From NCBI GenBank assembly GCA_016938795.1, contig JAFGTZ010000149.1, forward strand, positions 1 to 6,548: a stretch of DNA of 6,548 nucleotides, read 5' to 3'. A model generated the notes under the pieces. The model had not been told where the DNA came from, did no database searches, and was given only the letters and a program-made list of their open reading frames with translations. Positions 1 through 6,548 of the stretch are shown piece by piece (position 1 is the stretch's first letter; each line of letters opens with the position of its first letter). The position numbers were made by a program, and so were the translations under genes. Source of the DNA: Chromatiaceae bacterium. GTDB taxonomy: Bacteria > Pseudomonadota > Gammaproteobacteria > Chromatiales > Chromatiaceae.

Positions 1-16
1 GAATGCAGTAGCATTC
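1..16. other. small perfect hairpin at the window edge
   Basis: Positions 1-6 (GAATGC) and 11-16 (GCATTC) are perfectly complementary around a four-base loop. The arm may continue outside the window. Only three T residues occur shortly after (22-24), so it is a poor intrinsic terminator as seen. It could be the tail of an upstream gene's terminator, part of an operator for the transport operon, or chance. In the rest of the 71-base leader I see no convincing -35/-10 pair, only short overlapping palindromes at 34-49. Confidence 0.25.
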
Positions 17-71
17 GCGCGTTTCCAATGCCGGGTCGCCGACCTGGCGATCACACCGAGGCCACTGCACC

Positions 72-1169
72 ATGTCAAAACTTACTCACGCCCTCGCGTC
101 CCTGTTCCTGCTCTGTTCTGTTCCGCCGCTTGCCTGGTCGGCAGACGAGGTACACATCTACAACTGGAGCGATTACTTCGCTGAGGATACCCTCTCGGAG
201 TTCGAGGCGCGCACCGGCATCCGCGCCGTGCTCGACCTCTACGACTCTAACGAAATCCTTGAGGCCAAGCTGCTGGCCGGCAACAGCGGCTACGATGTCA
301 TTTTCCCCACCGCACGCCCCTTCGCCGCGCGCCACATCCAGGCGGGGATTTATCAGCCGCTCGATAAGTCGAAGCTGCCGGGGCTTGATCAACTCGACCC
401 GAGCATCATGGCCAGCCTGGCCGTGATCGATCCGGACAACAGTCATCTGGTGCCCTACATGTGGGGCACCTCGGGCCTGGGTCTCAACGTCGAGAAGGTG
501 CGCGCTGCGCTGGGCGAGGATGCGCCGCTCGATAGCTGGGCGCTGATCTTCGATCCGGGCAATGCCGAGAAGCTCGCCGCCTGTGGCATCAGCCTGCTCG
601 ACGACCCCACCGAGGTCTTCTCCGCCGCGCTCGCCTACCTTGGCAAGGATCCCAACAGCCTTGAGCCGGCTGACCTGGACGCCGCCACGGCGCTGCTCAA
701 GTCGATTCATCCCTACATTCGCTATTTCCACTCCTCGCAGTACATCAGCGACCTGGCCAACGGCGATCTGTGCGTGGCGCACGGCTACTCGGGCGACGTG
801 CTCCAGGCGAGCGACCGCGCCGACGAGGCCGACAAGGGCGTCGAGGTGAGCTACCGCATTCCCCGCGAGGGCGCGGCCATCTGGACCGATGTCATGGCCA
901 TCCCCGCCGATGCACCCAATCCCGAGGCGGCCCATGCCGTCATCGCCCATCTGCTCGATCCCGAAGTGATCGCGGCTGTTTCGGATTACGTCTACTACGC
1001 CAATCCCAACACGGTCGCTACCGCGCTGGTCGATGCCGAACTGCGCGAGGATCCGGGCATCTATCCCCCGGCAGAGGTCAAGGCGCGTCTCTTTGTGCCC
1101 AGTGTGCGCGATGATCGCGAGATTCGTGCGCTCAATCGGCTCTGGACACGCATCAAGGCCAATCGCTAA
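72..1169 (+). CDS. potF: periplasmic polyamine-binding protein of a PotFGHI-type ABC importer
   Basis: A 365-residue precursor that captures putrescine or spermidine in the periplasm and delivers it to the PotH/PotI permease. Residues 1-23 or 24 form a Sec signal peptide (Lys3, a hydrophobic core at 8-22, cleavage near AWS-A). The mature part follows E. coli PotF closely, from recall: HIYNWSDY at 28-35, YDSNE at 57-61, LDKSKLP at 97-103, PYMW at 128-131, a CG pair at 171-172, RYFHSSQYI at 217-225, LANGD at 228-232, and NPGIYPPA-like EDPGIYPPA at 326-334. Expected ligand residues are present: Trp32, Asp34, Glu181, Asp242 and Tyr309. Differences from PotF are Trp271 where PotF has Phe276, Asp178 for Ala182 and Tyr239 for Trp244, so ligand choice may lean toward spermidine (inference). 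The start ATG has GAGG at 58-61, ten bases upstream. It is the first gene of the operon seen, with potG following after 28 bases. Confidence 0.95.
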   Translation: MSKLTHALASLFLLCSVPPLAWSADEVHIYNWSDYFAEDTLSEFEARTGIRAVLDLYDSNEILEAKLLAGNSGYDVIFPTARPFAARHIQAGIYQPLDKSKLPGLDQLDPSIMASLAVIDPDNSHLVPYMWGTSGLGLNVEKVRAALGEDAPLDSWALIFDPGNAEKLAACGISLLDDPTEVFSAALAYLGKDPNSLEPADLDAATALLKSIHPYIRYFHSSQYISDLANGDLCVAHGYSGDVLQASDRADEADKGVEVSYRIPREGAAIWTDVMAIPADAPNPEAAHAVIAHLLDPEVIAAVSDYVYYANPNTVATALVDAELREDPGIYPPAEVKARLFVPSVRDDREIRALNRLWTRIKANR

Positions 1170-1178
1170 GAGAGACCC

Positions 1179-1183
1179 AAGGA
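1179..1183 (+). promoter_or_regulatory. ribosome binding site for potG
   Basis: AAGGA lies in the 28-base gap after potF, 14 bases before the ATG at 1198. The spacing is longer than usual. It supports the 1198 start over the in-frame ATG at 1033, which lies deep inside potF. Confidence 0.5.
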
Positions 1184-1197
1184 ACAAAGCCGCCATC

Positions 1198-2337
1198 ATG
1201 AATGCCGCCGCTGAACGCCGCCTGCTCGAACCCTGGCAAGACCCCAAGGCCGCGCCCTTCGTGCGCATTGAGCGTCTCACCAAACAGTTTGGTGACCTCT
1301 ATGCGGTCGATGACCTGAGCCTCGACATCTTTCAGGGCGAATTTTTTTCGCTGCTCGGCAGCTCCGGCTGCGGCAAATCAACCCTGCTGCGAATGCTCGC
1401 TGGTCTGGAGTACCCGACCAGCGGGCGTCTCTATATCGATGGGGTTGATGTCACCGAGGTGCCGCCCTACGCGCGCCCGGTGAACATGATGTTCCAGTCC
1501 TACGCGCTCTTTCCGCACATGACAGTGGAGCAGAACGTGGAGTTTGGGCTGCGCCAGGAGCGCATGCCGCGCGCCGAGCGCGCCGAGCGGGTCTCGGAGA
1601 TGCTGGAGCTGTTGCGCATCGCGCCGCTGCGCAAGCGCAAACCCGATCAGCTCTCGGGCGGACAGCGCCAGCGTGTGGCGCTCGCACGCAGCCTGGCGAA
1701 GCACCCCAAGCTACTGCTGCTCGATGAACCGCTCGGCGCGCTCGACAAGCGACTGCGCGAAAACACCCAGTTTGAGCTGGTCAACCTGCAGGAACGCCTC
1801 GGCATCACCTTCGTGACCGTGACTCACGACCAGGAAGAGGCCATGACCATGTCCACGCGTATCGCCATCATGGACGCCGGTCAGATCATGCAGGTCGATA
1901 CCCCCACAGCCATCTACGAGTTTCCGAGCTGCCGTTTCGTCGCCGAGTTCATCGGCTCGGTGAATCTCTTCGAGGGCAAGGTGGTGGAATCCTCGGGCGA
2001 CGAGGTGCTGGTTGAAAGCCGCATCGGGCGCAGCATGCGGGTGCGCGCCTTCCACCCCTACGCGCTTGGCACTCCGGTGACTGTTGCGGTGCGCCCCGAG
2101 AAGGTGCGTCTCTGTCTCGATTATCGCGAGGATGGTGTCAATCAGCTGCGCGGCGTGGTCGAGGACATCGCCTATCTGGGCGATGTCTCCATCTATCGCA
2201 TCCGCATCGACGCCGCGCTGCCACGCGTGCAGATGACCCTGACGAATATCCAGCCGCGCACCGAACAGGCGCTGACCTGGGACCAGGAGGTGGCTATCGA
2301 GTGGTCGCCAAACAGCGCCATGGCGTTGAGCGAATAG
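1198..2337 (+). CDS. potG: polyamine ABC transporter ATP-binding protein PotG
   Basis: The 379-residue cytoplasmic ATPase that dimerises beneath PotH/PotI and drives polyamine import. Counting from the ATG at 1198, it has Walker A GSSGCGKST at 54-62, Q-loop Gln100, signature LSGGQ at 152-156, Walker B LLLLDEP at 172-178, D-loop GALD at 180-183 and switch His210. A C-terminal regulatory region of TOBE type covers roughly 285-370, with AVRPEK at 297-302. The length matches E. coli PotG (about 377). All catalytic residues are intact. The frame stays open upstream to 1033, but that stretch lies within potF and would add a non-family extension, so 1198 is preferred. It sits between the binding protein and permease genes, as in potFGHI, with potH starting 29 bases after its stop. 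Confidence 0.95.
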   Translation: MNAAAERRLLEPWQDPKAAPFVRIERLTKQFGDLYAVDDLSLDIFQGEFFSLLGSSGCGKSTLLRMLAGLEYPTSGRLYIDGVDVTEVPPYARPVNMMFQSYALFPHMTVEQNVEFGLRQERMPRAERAERVSEMLELLRIAPLRKRKPDQLSGGQRQRVALARSLAKHPKLLLLDEPLGALDKRLRENTQFELVNLQERLGITFVTVTHDQEEAMTMSTRIAIMDAGQIMQVDTPTAIYEFPSCRFVAEFIGSVNLFEGKVVESSGDEVLVESRIGRSMRVRAFHPYALGTPVTVAVRPEKVRLCLDYREDGVNQLRGVVEDIAYLGDVSIYRIRIDAALPRVQMTLTNIQPRTEQALTWDQEVAIEWSPNSAMALSE

Positions 2338-2353
2338 ACCCGCGCGCCCAACC

Positions 2354-2357
2354 GGAG
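2354..2357 (+). promoter_or_regulatory. ribosome binding site deciding the potH start
   Basis: GGAG stands nine bases before the ATG at 2367. This good spacing favours 2367 over the upstream in-frame ATG at 2301, which lies inside the end of potG. Confidence 0.55.
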
Positions 2358-2366
2358 CCCTACCTC

Positions 2367-3284
2367 ATGTCCACCGCTTCCGCCCCGCTGTCGCGCGACA
2401 GCCGCCTTAGCCGGTTTGTTAATATCGGCATTCCCTATGTCTGGCTCGGTATCTTTTTTTTGCTGCCGCTGCTCATCGTGCTGCGTATCAGCATCGCCGA
2501 GCCGGCGCTTGCCCAGCCACCCTACACAGCGCTCTGGGAATGGATCGATCAAGGCGTACTCCAGATCCACATCAACCTGCAGAATTTCATCCTGGTGTGG
2601 GAGGACAGCATCTATCTCGATGCCTTCCTCAATTCGCTCTGGGTGGCGCTGGTGTGCACCCTGCTCTGCCTGCTGCTCGGCTATCCCATGGCCTACGCCC
2701 TCGCCACCTCGCCCGAGCGCTGGCGCGTGCCCCTGCTCATGCTCATCATCTTGCCCTTCTGGACCTCCTTCCTGATCCGCGTCTATGCCTGGATCGGTAT
2801 CCTCAAGCCGCAGGGGCTGCTCAACCATGCGCTCATGGGAATAGGCCTCATTGATGAGCCGCTCGCCATCCTGCATACCCAGATCGCGGTCTACATTGGC
2901 GTGGTCTATTCCTATCTGCCGTTCATGATTCTGCCGCTCTACGCCAATCTCACTCGCCTCGACCCAACCCTGCTGGAGGCCGCCGCCGATCTCGGTTGCC
3001 GTCCGCTGCGCGCCTTCTGGCGCGTGACCCTGCCGCTGTCGAGCGCCGGCATCGTGGCGGGCAGTATGCTGGTGTTCATTCCCGTGGTGGGCGAATTTGT
3101 CATCCCCGACCTGCTCGGCGGACCCGAGACGCTGATGGTCGGCAAATTGCTCTGGGGCGAATTCTTCGGCAACAAGGACTGGCCGCTCGCCTCGGCGCTC
3201 GCCGTGGTGTTACTGGCCCTCTTAGTGGTGCCTTTCGTACTCATGCAGCGCATCGAGCAGCGCATTGAGGAGGGCTCGCGATGA
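2367..3284 (+). CDS. potH: polyamine ABC transporter permease PotH
   Basis: One of two inner-membrane subunits forming the polyamine channel, 305 residues from the ATG at 2367. Six hydrophobic segments lie near 22-44, 88-112, 120-145, 172-195, 226-247 and 274-296. The permease EAA loop, which docks to the ATPase, begins EAAADLG at 204-210 and continues to TLPL at 221-224. Stretches such as TSFLIRVYAW (133-142) and GSMLVFIP (232-239) match E. coli PotH (317 residues) from recall. An in-frame ATG at 2301 would add 22 charged, non-family residues and overlap potG, so it was not chosen. The stop codon overlaps the potI start by four bases (ATGA), implying translational coupling with its heterodimer partner. 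Confidence 0.94.
   Translation: MSTASAPLSRDSRLSRFVNIGIPYVWLGIFFLLPLLIVLRISIAEPALAQPPYTALWEWIDQGVLQIHINLQNFILVWEDSIYLDAFLNSLWVALVCTLLCLLLGYPMAYALATSPERWRVPLLMLIILPFWTSFLIRVYAWIGILKPQGLLNHALMGIGLIDEPLAILHTQIAVYIGVVYSYLPFMILPLYANLTRLDPTLLEAAADLGCRPLRAFWRVTLPLSSAGIVAGSMLVFIPVVGEFVIPDLLGGPETLMVGKLLWGEFFGNKDWPLASALAVVLLALLVVPFVLMQRIEQRIEEGSR
3267..3273 (+). promoter_or_regulatory. strong ribosome binding site for potI inside the end of potH
   Basis: GAGGAGG lies seven bases before the potI ATG at 3281, within the last codons of potH. This is near-ideal spacing and allows potI to be translated both by re-initiation and independently. Confidence 0.7.
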
Positions 3285-4099
3285 GCGGACGACATCCTGG
3301 CCGCTCACGCTGGCCGCTGTGGACCCTGCTAGCCTTCGGCTATGCCTTTCTCTACGTGCCCATCCTGCTGCTGATTCTCTACTCATTCAATGAATCGCGT
3401 CTGGTCACGGTCTGGTCGGGCTTCTCGCTTAAGTGGTATGGCGAACTGCTGCATAACCGTCAGTTGCTCGATGCCGCCTGGTTGAGCGTGCGTATCGCGG
3501 CGGTCAATGCCACGGTCGCTGTGGTGCTCGGCACACTCGCCGCCAATGCCCTGGTGCGTCACGGACGCTTTCGCGGGCGCACCGGTTTCGAGCTATTGCT
3601 CACCGCGCCCTTGGTCATGCCCGATGTGCTCATCGGCCTCTCTATGCTGCTGCTCTTTGTGGCCATGCAGCAGGGGTTTGGCTGGCCAGCGGGACGCGGC
3701 TTCACCACCATTGCCATCGCCCATATCACCTTCTCGACCGCCTATGTGGCCGTGGTGGTGCGCTCGCGCCTGGCGCAAATGGATGCCTCGCTCGAAGAGG
3801 CCGCCATGGATCTGGGCGCGCGTCCACTCAGCGTCTATGCACAGATTACCCTACCGCTCATCGCCCCTGCCCTGCTCTCGGGCTGGCTGTTGGCCTTCAC
3901 GCTGTCGCTCGACGACCTGGTCATCGCAAGCTTTGTCTCAGGCCCCGGCTCGACCACCCTGCCGATGGTGGTCTATTCGAGCGTGCGCATGGGGGTATCG
4001 CCCCAGATCAATGCCTTGGCGACTCTCATCGTGGCCCTGGTGGCCTTCGCGGTTGTCATTGCCGGGCTCTCGATGCGTCAATCGCAGCGTAGCTCTTGA
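3281..4099 (+). CDS. potI: polyamine ABC transporter permease PotI
   Basis: The second inner-membrane channel subunit, 272 residues, pairing with PotH. Hydrophobic segments lie near 13-36, 67-92, 106-129, 143-160, 192-216 and 244-264. The EAA loop begins EEAAMDLGA at 172-180 and runs to TLPL at 190-193. Family signatures include YSFNESRLVTVW (34-45), TAPLVMPDV (108-116), LAFTLSLDDLVIASFVSGPG (204-223) and SVRMGV (234-239), all close to E. coli PotI (281 residues) from recall. It is the last gene of the operon. Downstream the next gene is convergent, and no strong plus-strand terminator follows apart from the shared hairpin at 4156-4187. Confidence 0.95.
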   Translation: MSGRHPGRSRWPLWTLLAFGYAFLYVPILLLILYSFNESRLVTVWSGFSLKWYGELLHNRQLLDAAWLSVRIAAVNATVAVVLGTLAANALVRHGRFRGRTGFELLLTAPLVMPDVLIGLSMLLLFVAMQQGFGWPAGRGFTTIAIAHITFSTAYVAVVVRSRLAQMDASLEEAAMDLGARPLSVYAQITLPLIAPALLSGWLLAFTLSLDDLVIASFVSGPGSTTLPMVVYSSVRMGVSPQINALATLIVALVAFAVVIAGLSMRQSQRSS

Positions 4100-4152
4100 G
4101 CCGTCATCAGCGTTCGAGCGATCCAGCATCCAATACCCCGAGAGGGCACATG

Positions 4153-4187
4153 AAAAAGGCGGTGGAACCACAGGATTCCACCGCCTT
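4153..4187 (-). terminator. intrinsic terminator of the cytochrome operon, possibly bidirectional
   Basis: A perfect 12-base inverted repeat (4156-4167 with 4176-4187) encloses an eight-base loop. Read on the minus strand, the GC-rich stem is followed by a run of five T (complement of the A run 4153-4157), a classic rho-independent terminator 24 bases past the stop codon of the cytochrome b gene. On the plus strand the stem is followed only by TTGGT, so termination of the potFGHI transcript there would be weaker. Nothing else is recognisable in the 111-base convergent spacer 4100-4210. Confidence 0.85.
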
Positions 4188-4210
4188 GGTATGGCCTTGT
4201 TCAGCGGCGA

Positions 4211-4921
4211 TCAGTCCACCAGGCGCCAGCGTTCATGCCGCTCAAGATAGGCCTCCTGCTCCGGGGTCAGGGCCACCTTTTCAGTGCCGGTGACCATGGG
4301 ACGCACACCCTGAAAGAAGGAGTGTCCAATTGTCAGAAGATAGACATGCAGCACCACGAAGCCCGCGATAAACCAGGCCACGGCAATGTGCAGATTGGCA
4401 ATGACCTCTAACCAAAAGGGCGCATTCGGCAGGCTTTCCCAGAAATTATAGGTGAGATAAATCAGGCCCGTGCCCCAGATCAGCGGAAAGACAATGGTCT
4501 TCAGGGATGCATAGGCCAGCGCCTGAAGCGGATTGAGACGTTGCGAGAGGCTTTTCTGATAGGGATGATGCTCGCCCTTGAAAACGCCATAGGTGTAGAA
4601 ACGAGCCACCGCGATCAGACCCGAGATGCGTGGCAGAAAGAGCTTGTAATACCCCGTGGTGAAAAGCCAGAAGGTGGCGAACACCCATAGCAGCAACAGC
4701 GCCAGCGCCACAAAGGTATGCACCTTGACGGCTGTCTCGAAGCTGATGAGTGTGTGATTGCCGTTCATCGCCAATCCGGTAAAGAAGAGCGTGGCAATGG
4801 ATCCAGCCTGCGACCAATGCCAGAGACGCTCAAATTTTGGATAGATGATGACGGTTCGCTCCTTGCAGCCCGGGCAGGACTCGATGCGAGGCTCGTTAGC
4901 GGAATGTTCGGCATGGGTCAT
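4211..4921 (-). CDS. di-haem b-type membrane cytochrome, quinone-linked partner of the octahaem cytochrome
   Basis: A 236-residue integral membrane protein resembling the cytochrome b subunits of thiosulfate reductase, formate dehydrogenase and Ni,Fe-hydrogenase. Four hydrophobic helices lie near 34-54, 62-90, 133-158 and 172-199. Histidines are placed as expected for two b haems across the membrane: His35 in helix 1, His68 in helix 2, and His178 and His192 in helix 4. The FERLWHW motif (30-36) at the start of helix 1 is typical of this fold. The likely role is to exchange electrons between the quinone pool and the periplasmic octahaem protein encoded just upstream, whose gene it overlaps by four bases (ATGA, 4918-4921). 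AAGGAG at 4929-4934, seven bases upstream, supports the start. An N-terminal CPGC (16-19) is unusual. Direction of electron flow is unknown. The family call is firm, the specific partner role is inferred from overlap. Confidence 0.85.
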   Translation of the reverse strand: MTHAEHSANEPRIESCPGCKERTVIIYPKFERLWHWSQAGSIATLFFTGLAMNGNHTLISFETAVKVHTFVALALLLLWVFATFWLFTTGYYKLFLPRISGLIAVARFYTYGVFKGEHHPYQKSLSQRLNPLQALAYASLKTIVFPLIWGTGLIYLTYNFWESLPNAPFWLEVIANLHIAVAWFIAGFVVLHVYLLTIGHSFFQGVRPMVTGTEKVALTPEQEAYLERHERWRLVD

Positions 4922-6548
4922 GAGCGTGCTCCTTTTCCCTTGCGGGAAATCAGTCGGCGAGTTCCGGTCACGATGCGTATCGTCAGGTGTGTCATGACGC
5001 CAAGCACCATGAGGGCGAAAATGGCCATGCCAACAAGATTGCCCAGACTCAACGGCTGGGAGCCCGGCATGTAGAACCCCGTCAATCCGTCGAGGCGGCC
5101 ATTCTCGGCATGACAGTCCTGACAGCCGAGCGCCTGATCGGCAGGGGCCACCATGTGCGTGATCGGCCAGTACATATGGGTATCAACAAAGCCGTAGTTA
5201 CCGGAATATTCCAGCCCCGCGGCCTTCATGCCAGTGTCAATCGACTTGGACCAGTCGAAATTCGTCCAATAGGCGGTATCCGTGTCAGGCCCCCAGACCT
5301 GATTGAAAACCAGACGATTGAGGGCGGAATCGTAGGCCTGACGTCCTTCCATGCGCTTGAAGGGCCAGATCCGCGAATCCCTGTCATCGGAGCTGCCCGA
5401 GATGGAATTCACCTCGACGATGCTGTTGGGATCGATGGTTTTATAGGGCGTCGTGTACGAGATCTCGCCGTTGAACCAGGCGTAATACGGCACGACATCC
5501 TCGCCGTATTTGAAATCGCCCTTGGTGGCCAGATAGGTATGGAGTTGTTTCCCATCGCCCTGGGTATAGTCATCCAGATGCAGAGGATGACCGTGCTCGT
5601 CCATCTTGCCTGCCGTTGACCAGTCCCAGAAGGTTTTGGTGGCCACTCCACCGCGCGCGAAGGACGGAATGTGGCAGGTCTGACAGGCGACCCGATCGGC
5701 ATGGTCGTTGAGCTTGATGCCGGTCAGGCTGAGCATCTCGTGCGGAGCGTCGCCGTGGCAGCTTTCGCAAGAGGCGACATCCTTTCGCGCAATACCCGGC
5801 TGGCCCAAGCCCAATGTATCGACAGCCGTCATGTGATAACGCGACCCTGCCAAGACATGCTTGTCGCTGCGATGACAGGTTTCACAACTGAAGTTCAGCC
5901 CGTCCTCGGCCATGTGAACATCGATCTCGCTGGTTGGATGCACCAGCGCCGAACTCAGATCACCATGCTTGACGTTATCGCCGCCACCGCCATAGAAGTG
6001 GCAGCTGCCGCAGTTCTCGCGAGAGGGTAGCCCAACGCTCCGGGCGGCCTGTTGCAGATCAACCACCCAGGACTTGGCCCCGGTGATGGTTTCGCCCTTG
6101 GCCTCCAGGGGCGGATGACCAGCGCCGGTCGAGAGCTTGGTGTACTGGCCCGATTGATCGTGACAGATTAGACAATCCACCCGCGCCTCATCGCTCGGCG
6201 GCGCCTCGCCCATGTCATCCCAGCCGTAGCCCACATGACAGGAGGTGCAACGCGGCTCGTTGGAAGCCACATTGCCGCAGAAGGCATTGAACACCTGACT
6301 CTTGCCCAGCAGTTGCCCGGTCACCGGATGGGCGTATTCCCATTTCCAGTGAATCGACTGCATGACCTGGCTGGCCGCCTCGGTGTGGCAGGACAAACAG
6401 GCCTTGGTTACCTCGGGGCCGCTCGCGAAATCCTGCTGGAGTTCCTCGAATTTTGAATGGTCTGCGGTCGTGTTCGAGGTCTGAAGCGCCACACTGACGC
6501 AGGGCGCGCCTCCAACAGCCAAGACCAAGGCCAGCAAGCCTGACCTGA
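4918..6548 (-). CDS. membrane-anchored octahaem c-type cytochrome, tetrathionate reductase (OTR) family; 5' end beyond the window
   Basis: A periplasmic multihaem oxidoreductase, partial at its N-terminus. Residues are numbered from the TTG at 6537-6535; the frame stays open to the window edge, so the true start lies beyond it. The hydrophobic stretch 1-17 looks like the core of a Sec signal peptide with cleavage near SVA-LQ. Eight CXXCH sites bind c haems: Cys47, 97, 122, 176, 218, 257, 285 and 472. Seven are packed in the first 290 residues, then about 180 haem-free residues precede the eighth. This spacing, NEPRCTSCH with GYGW after it, and late VVPYYAWFNG, IWPFK and DCHAENGRLDG fit the OTR family from recall. 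Unlike the soluble Shewanella OTR, it ends with a hydrophobic helix (about 497-522) and a basic tail, an inner-membrane anchor. The overlapping cytochrome b gene implies quinone linkage. Substrate is uncertain: OTR enzymes act in vitro on tetrathionate, nitrite and hydroxylamine. Confidence 0.88.
   Translation of the reverse strand, partial: RSGLLALVLAVGGAPCVSVALQTSNTTADHSKFEELQQDFASGPEVTKACLSCHTEAASQVMQSIHWKWEYAHPVTGQLLGKSQVFNAFCGNVASNEPRCTSCHVGYGWDDMGEAPPSDEARVDCLICHDQSGQYTKLSTGAGHPPLEAKGETITGAKSWVVDLQQAARSVGLPSRENCGSCHFYGGGGDNVKHGDLSSALVHPTSEIDVHMAEDGLNFSCETCHRSDKHVLAGSRYHMTAVDTLGLGQPGIARKDVASCESCHGDAPHEMLSLTGIKLNDHADRVACQTCHIPSFARGGVATKTFWDWSTAGKMDEHGHPLHLDDYTQGDGKQLHTYLATKGDFKYGEDVVPYYAWFNGEISYTTPYKTIDPNSIVEVNSISGSSDDRDSRIWPFKRMEGRQAYDSALNRLVFNQVWGPDTDTAYWTNFDWSKSIDTGMKAAGLEYSGNYGFVDTHMYWPITHMVAPADQALGCQDCHAENGRLDGLTGFYMPGSQPLSLGNLVGMAIFALMVLGVMTHLTIRIVTGTRRLISRKGKGARS
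4929..4934 (-). promoter_or_regulatory. ribosome binding site for the cytochrome b gene
   Basis: The minus strand reads AAGGAG seven bases before the ATG at 4921-4919, inside the last codons of the octahaem cytochrome gene. Together with the ATGA overlap it suggests coupled translation and a defined ratio of the two subunits. Confidence 0.7.

Noticed and set aside
1033..1197. Extended N-terminus for PotG from the ATG at 1033
   Set aside because: It lies within potF, adds 55 non-family residues, and the 1198 start gives the normal PotG length with a ribosome binding site.
75..1283. A 402-codon open frame on the minus strand opposite potF
   Set aside because: It is antisense to an unmistakable PotF-family gene, has no recognisable domain and low-complexity composition, and is typical of shadow frames in GC-rich DNA.
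2301..2366. Extended N-terminus for PotH from the ATG at 2301
   Set aside because: It overlaps potG by 37 bases and adds a charged non-family leader, while 2367 has GGAG at good spacing.
2193..2876. A 227-codon minus-strand open frame opposite the potG end and potH
   Set aside because: Highly charged, repetitive composition with no family features, and opposite two well-conserved genes.
6535..6537. TTG as the true start of the octahaem cytochrome
   Set aside because: The frame continues open to the window edge with an arginine codon upstream, and starting at TTG would leave a signal peptide with no basic n-region. The true start is probably just beyond the edge.
4918..6548. Assignment as hydroxylamine oxidoreductase or octahaem nitrite reductase
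   Set aside because: All eight sites are CXXCH with no CXXCK haem site as in octahaem nitrite reductase. The long haem-free segment between sites seven and eight and the local motifs fit the OTR family instead.

Overview
The window is GC-rich, densely coding bacterial DNA with short intergenic gaps, Shine-Dalgarno sites and ATGA gene overlaps. The proteins look gammaproteobacterial. The four polyamine-transport genes closely resemble E. coli PotF, PotG, PotH and PotI as I recall those sequences. The multihaem cytochrome pair suggests an organism with anaerobic, nitrogen or sulfur redox metabolism. A purple sulfur bacterium or relative (Chromatiales) is a plausible but unproven guess.

Left part, plus strand, 72-4099: a complete potFGHI-type ABC importer operon. 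In order it encodes a periplasmic polyamine-binding protein, a TOBE-type ATPase and two inner-membrane permeases. The order (binding protein first) is that of potFGHI, not potABCD. The genes are tightly packed: gaps of 28 and 29 bases, then a 4-base overlap. The binding protein captures polyamine in the periplasm, the PotH/PotI heterodimer forms the channel, and a PotG dimer powers import. The binding pocket differs from E. coli PotF at positions that affect putrescine versus spermidine choice.

Middle, 4100-4210: a short convergent spacer holding one strong hairpin. Followed by T residues on the minus strand, it is a good intrinsic terminator for the right-hand genes.

Right part, minus strand, 6548-4211: a two-gene redox module. 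The first gene runs off the right edge and encodes an octahaem c-type cytochrome of the octahaem tetrathionate reductase (OTR) family with a C-terminal membrane anchor. The second overlaps it by four bases (ATGA) and encodes a four-helix di-haem b-type membrane cytochrome. Together they look like a quinone-linked, membrane-bound periplasmic oxidoreductase whose substrate cannot be read from sequence. This module is the most interesting part of the window. It appears functionally unrelated to the convergent polyamine operon.
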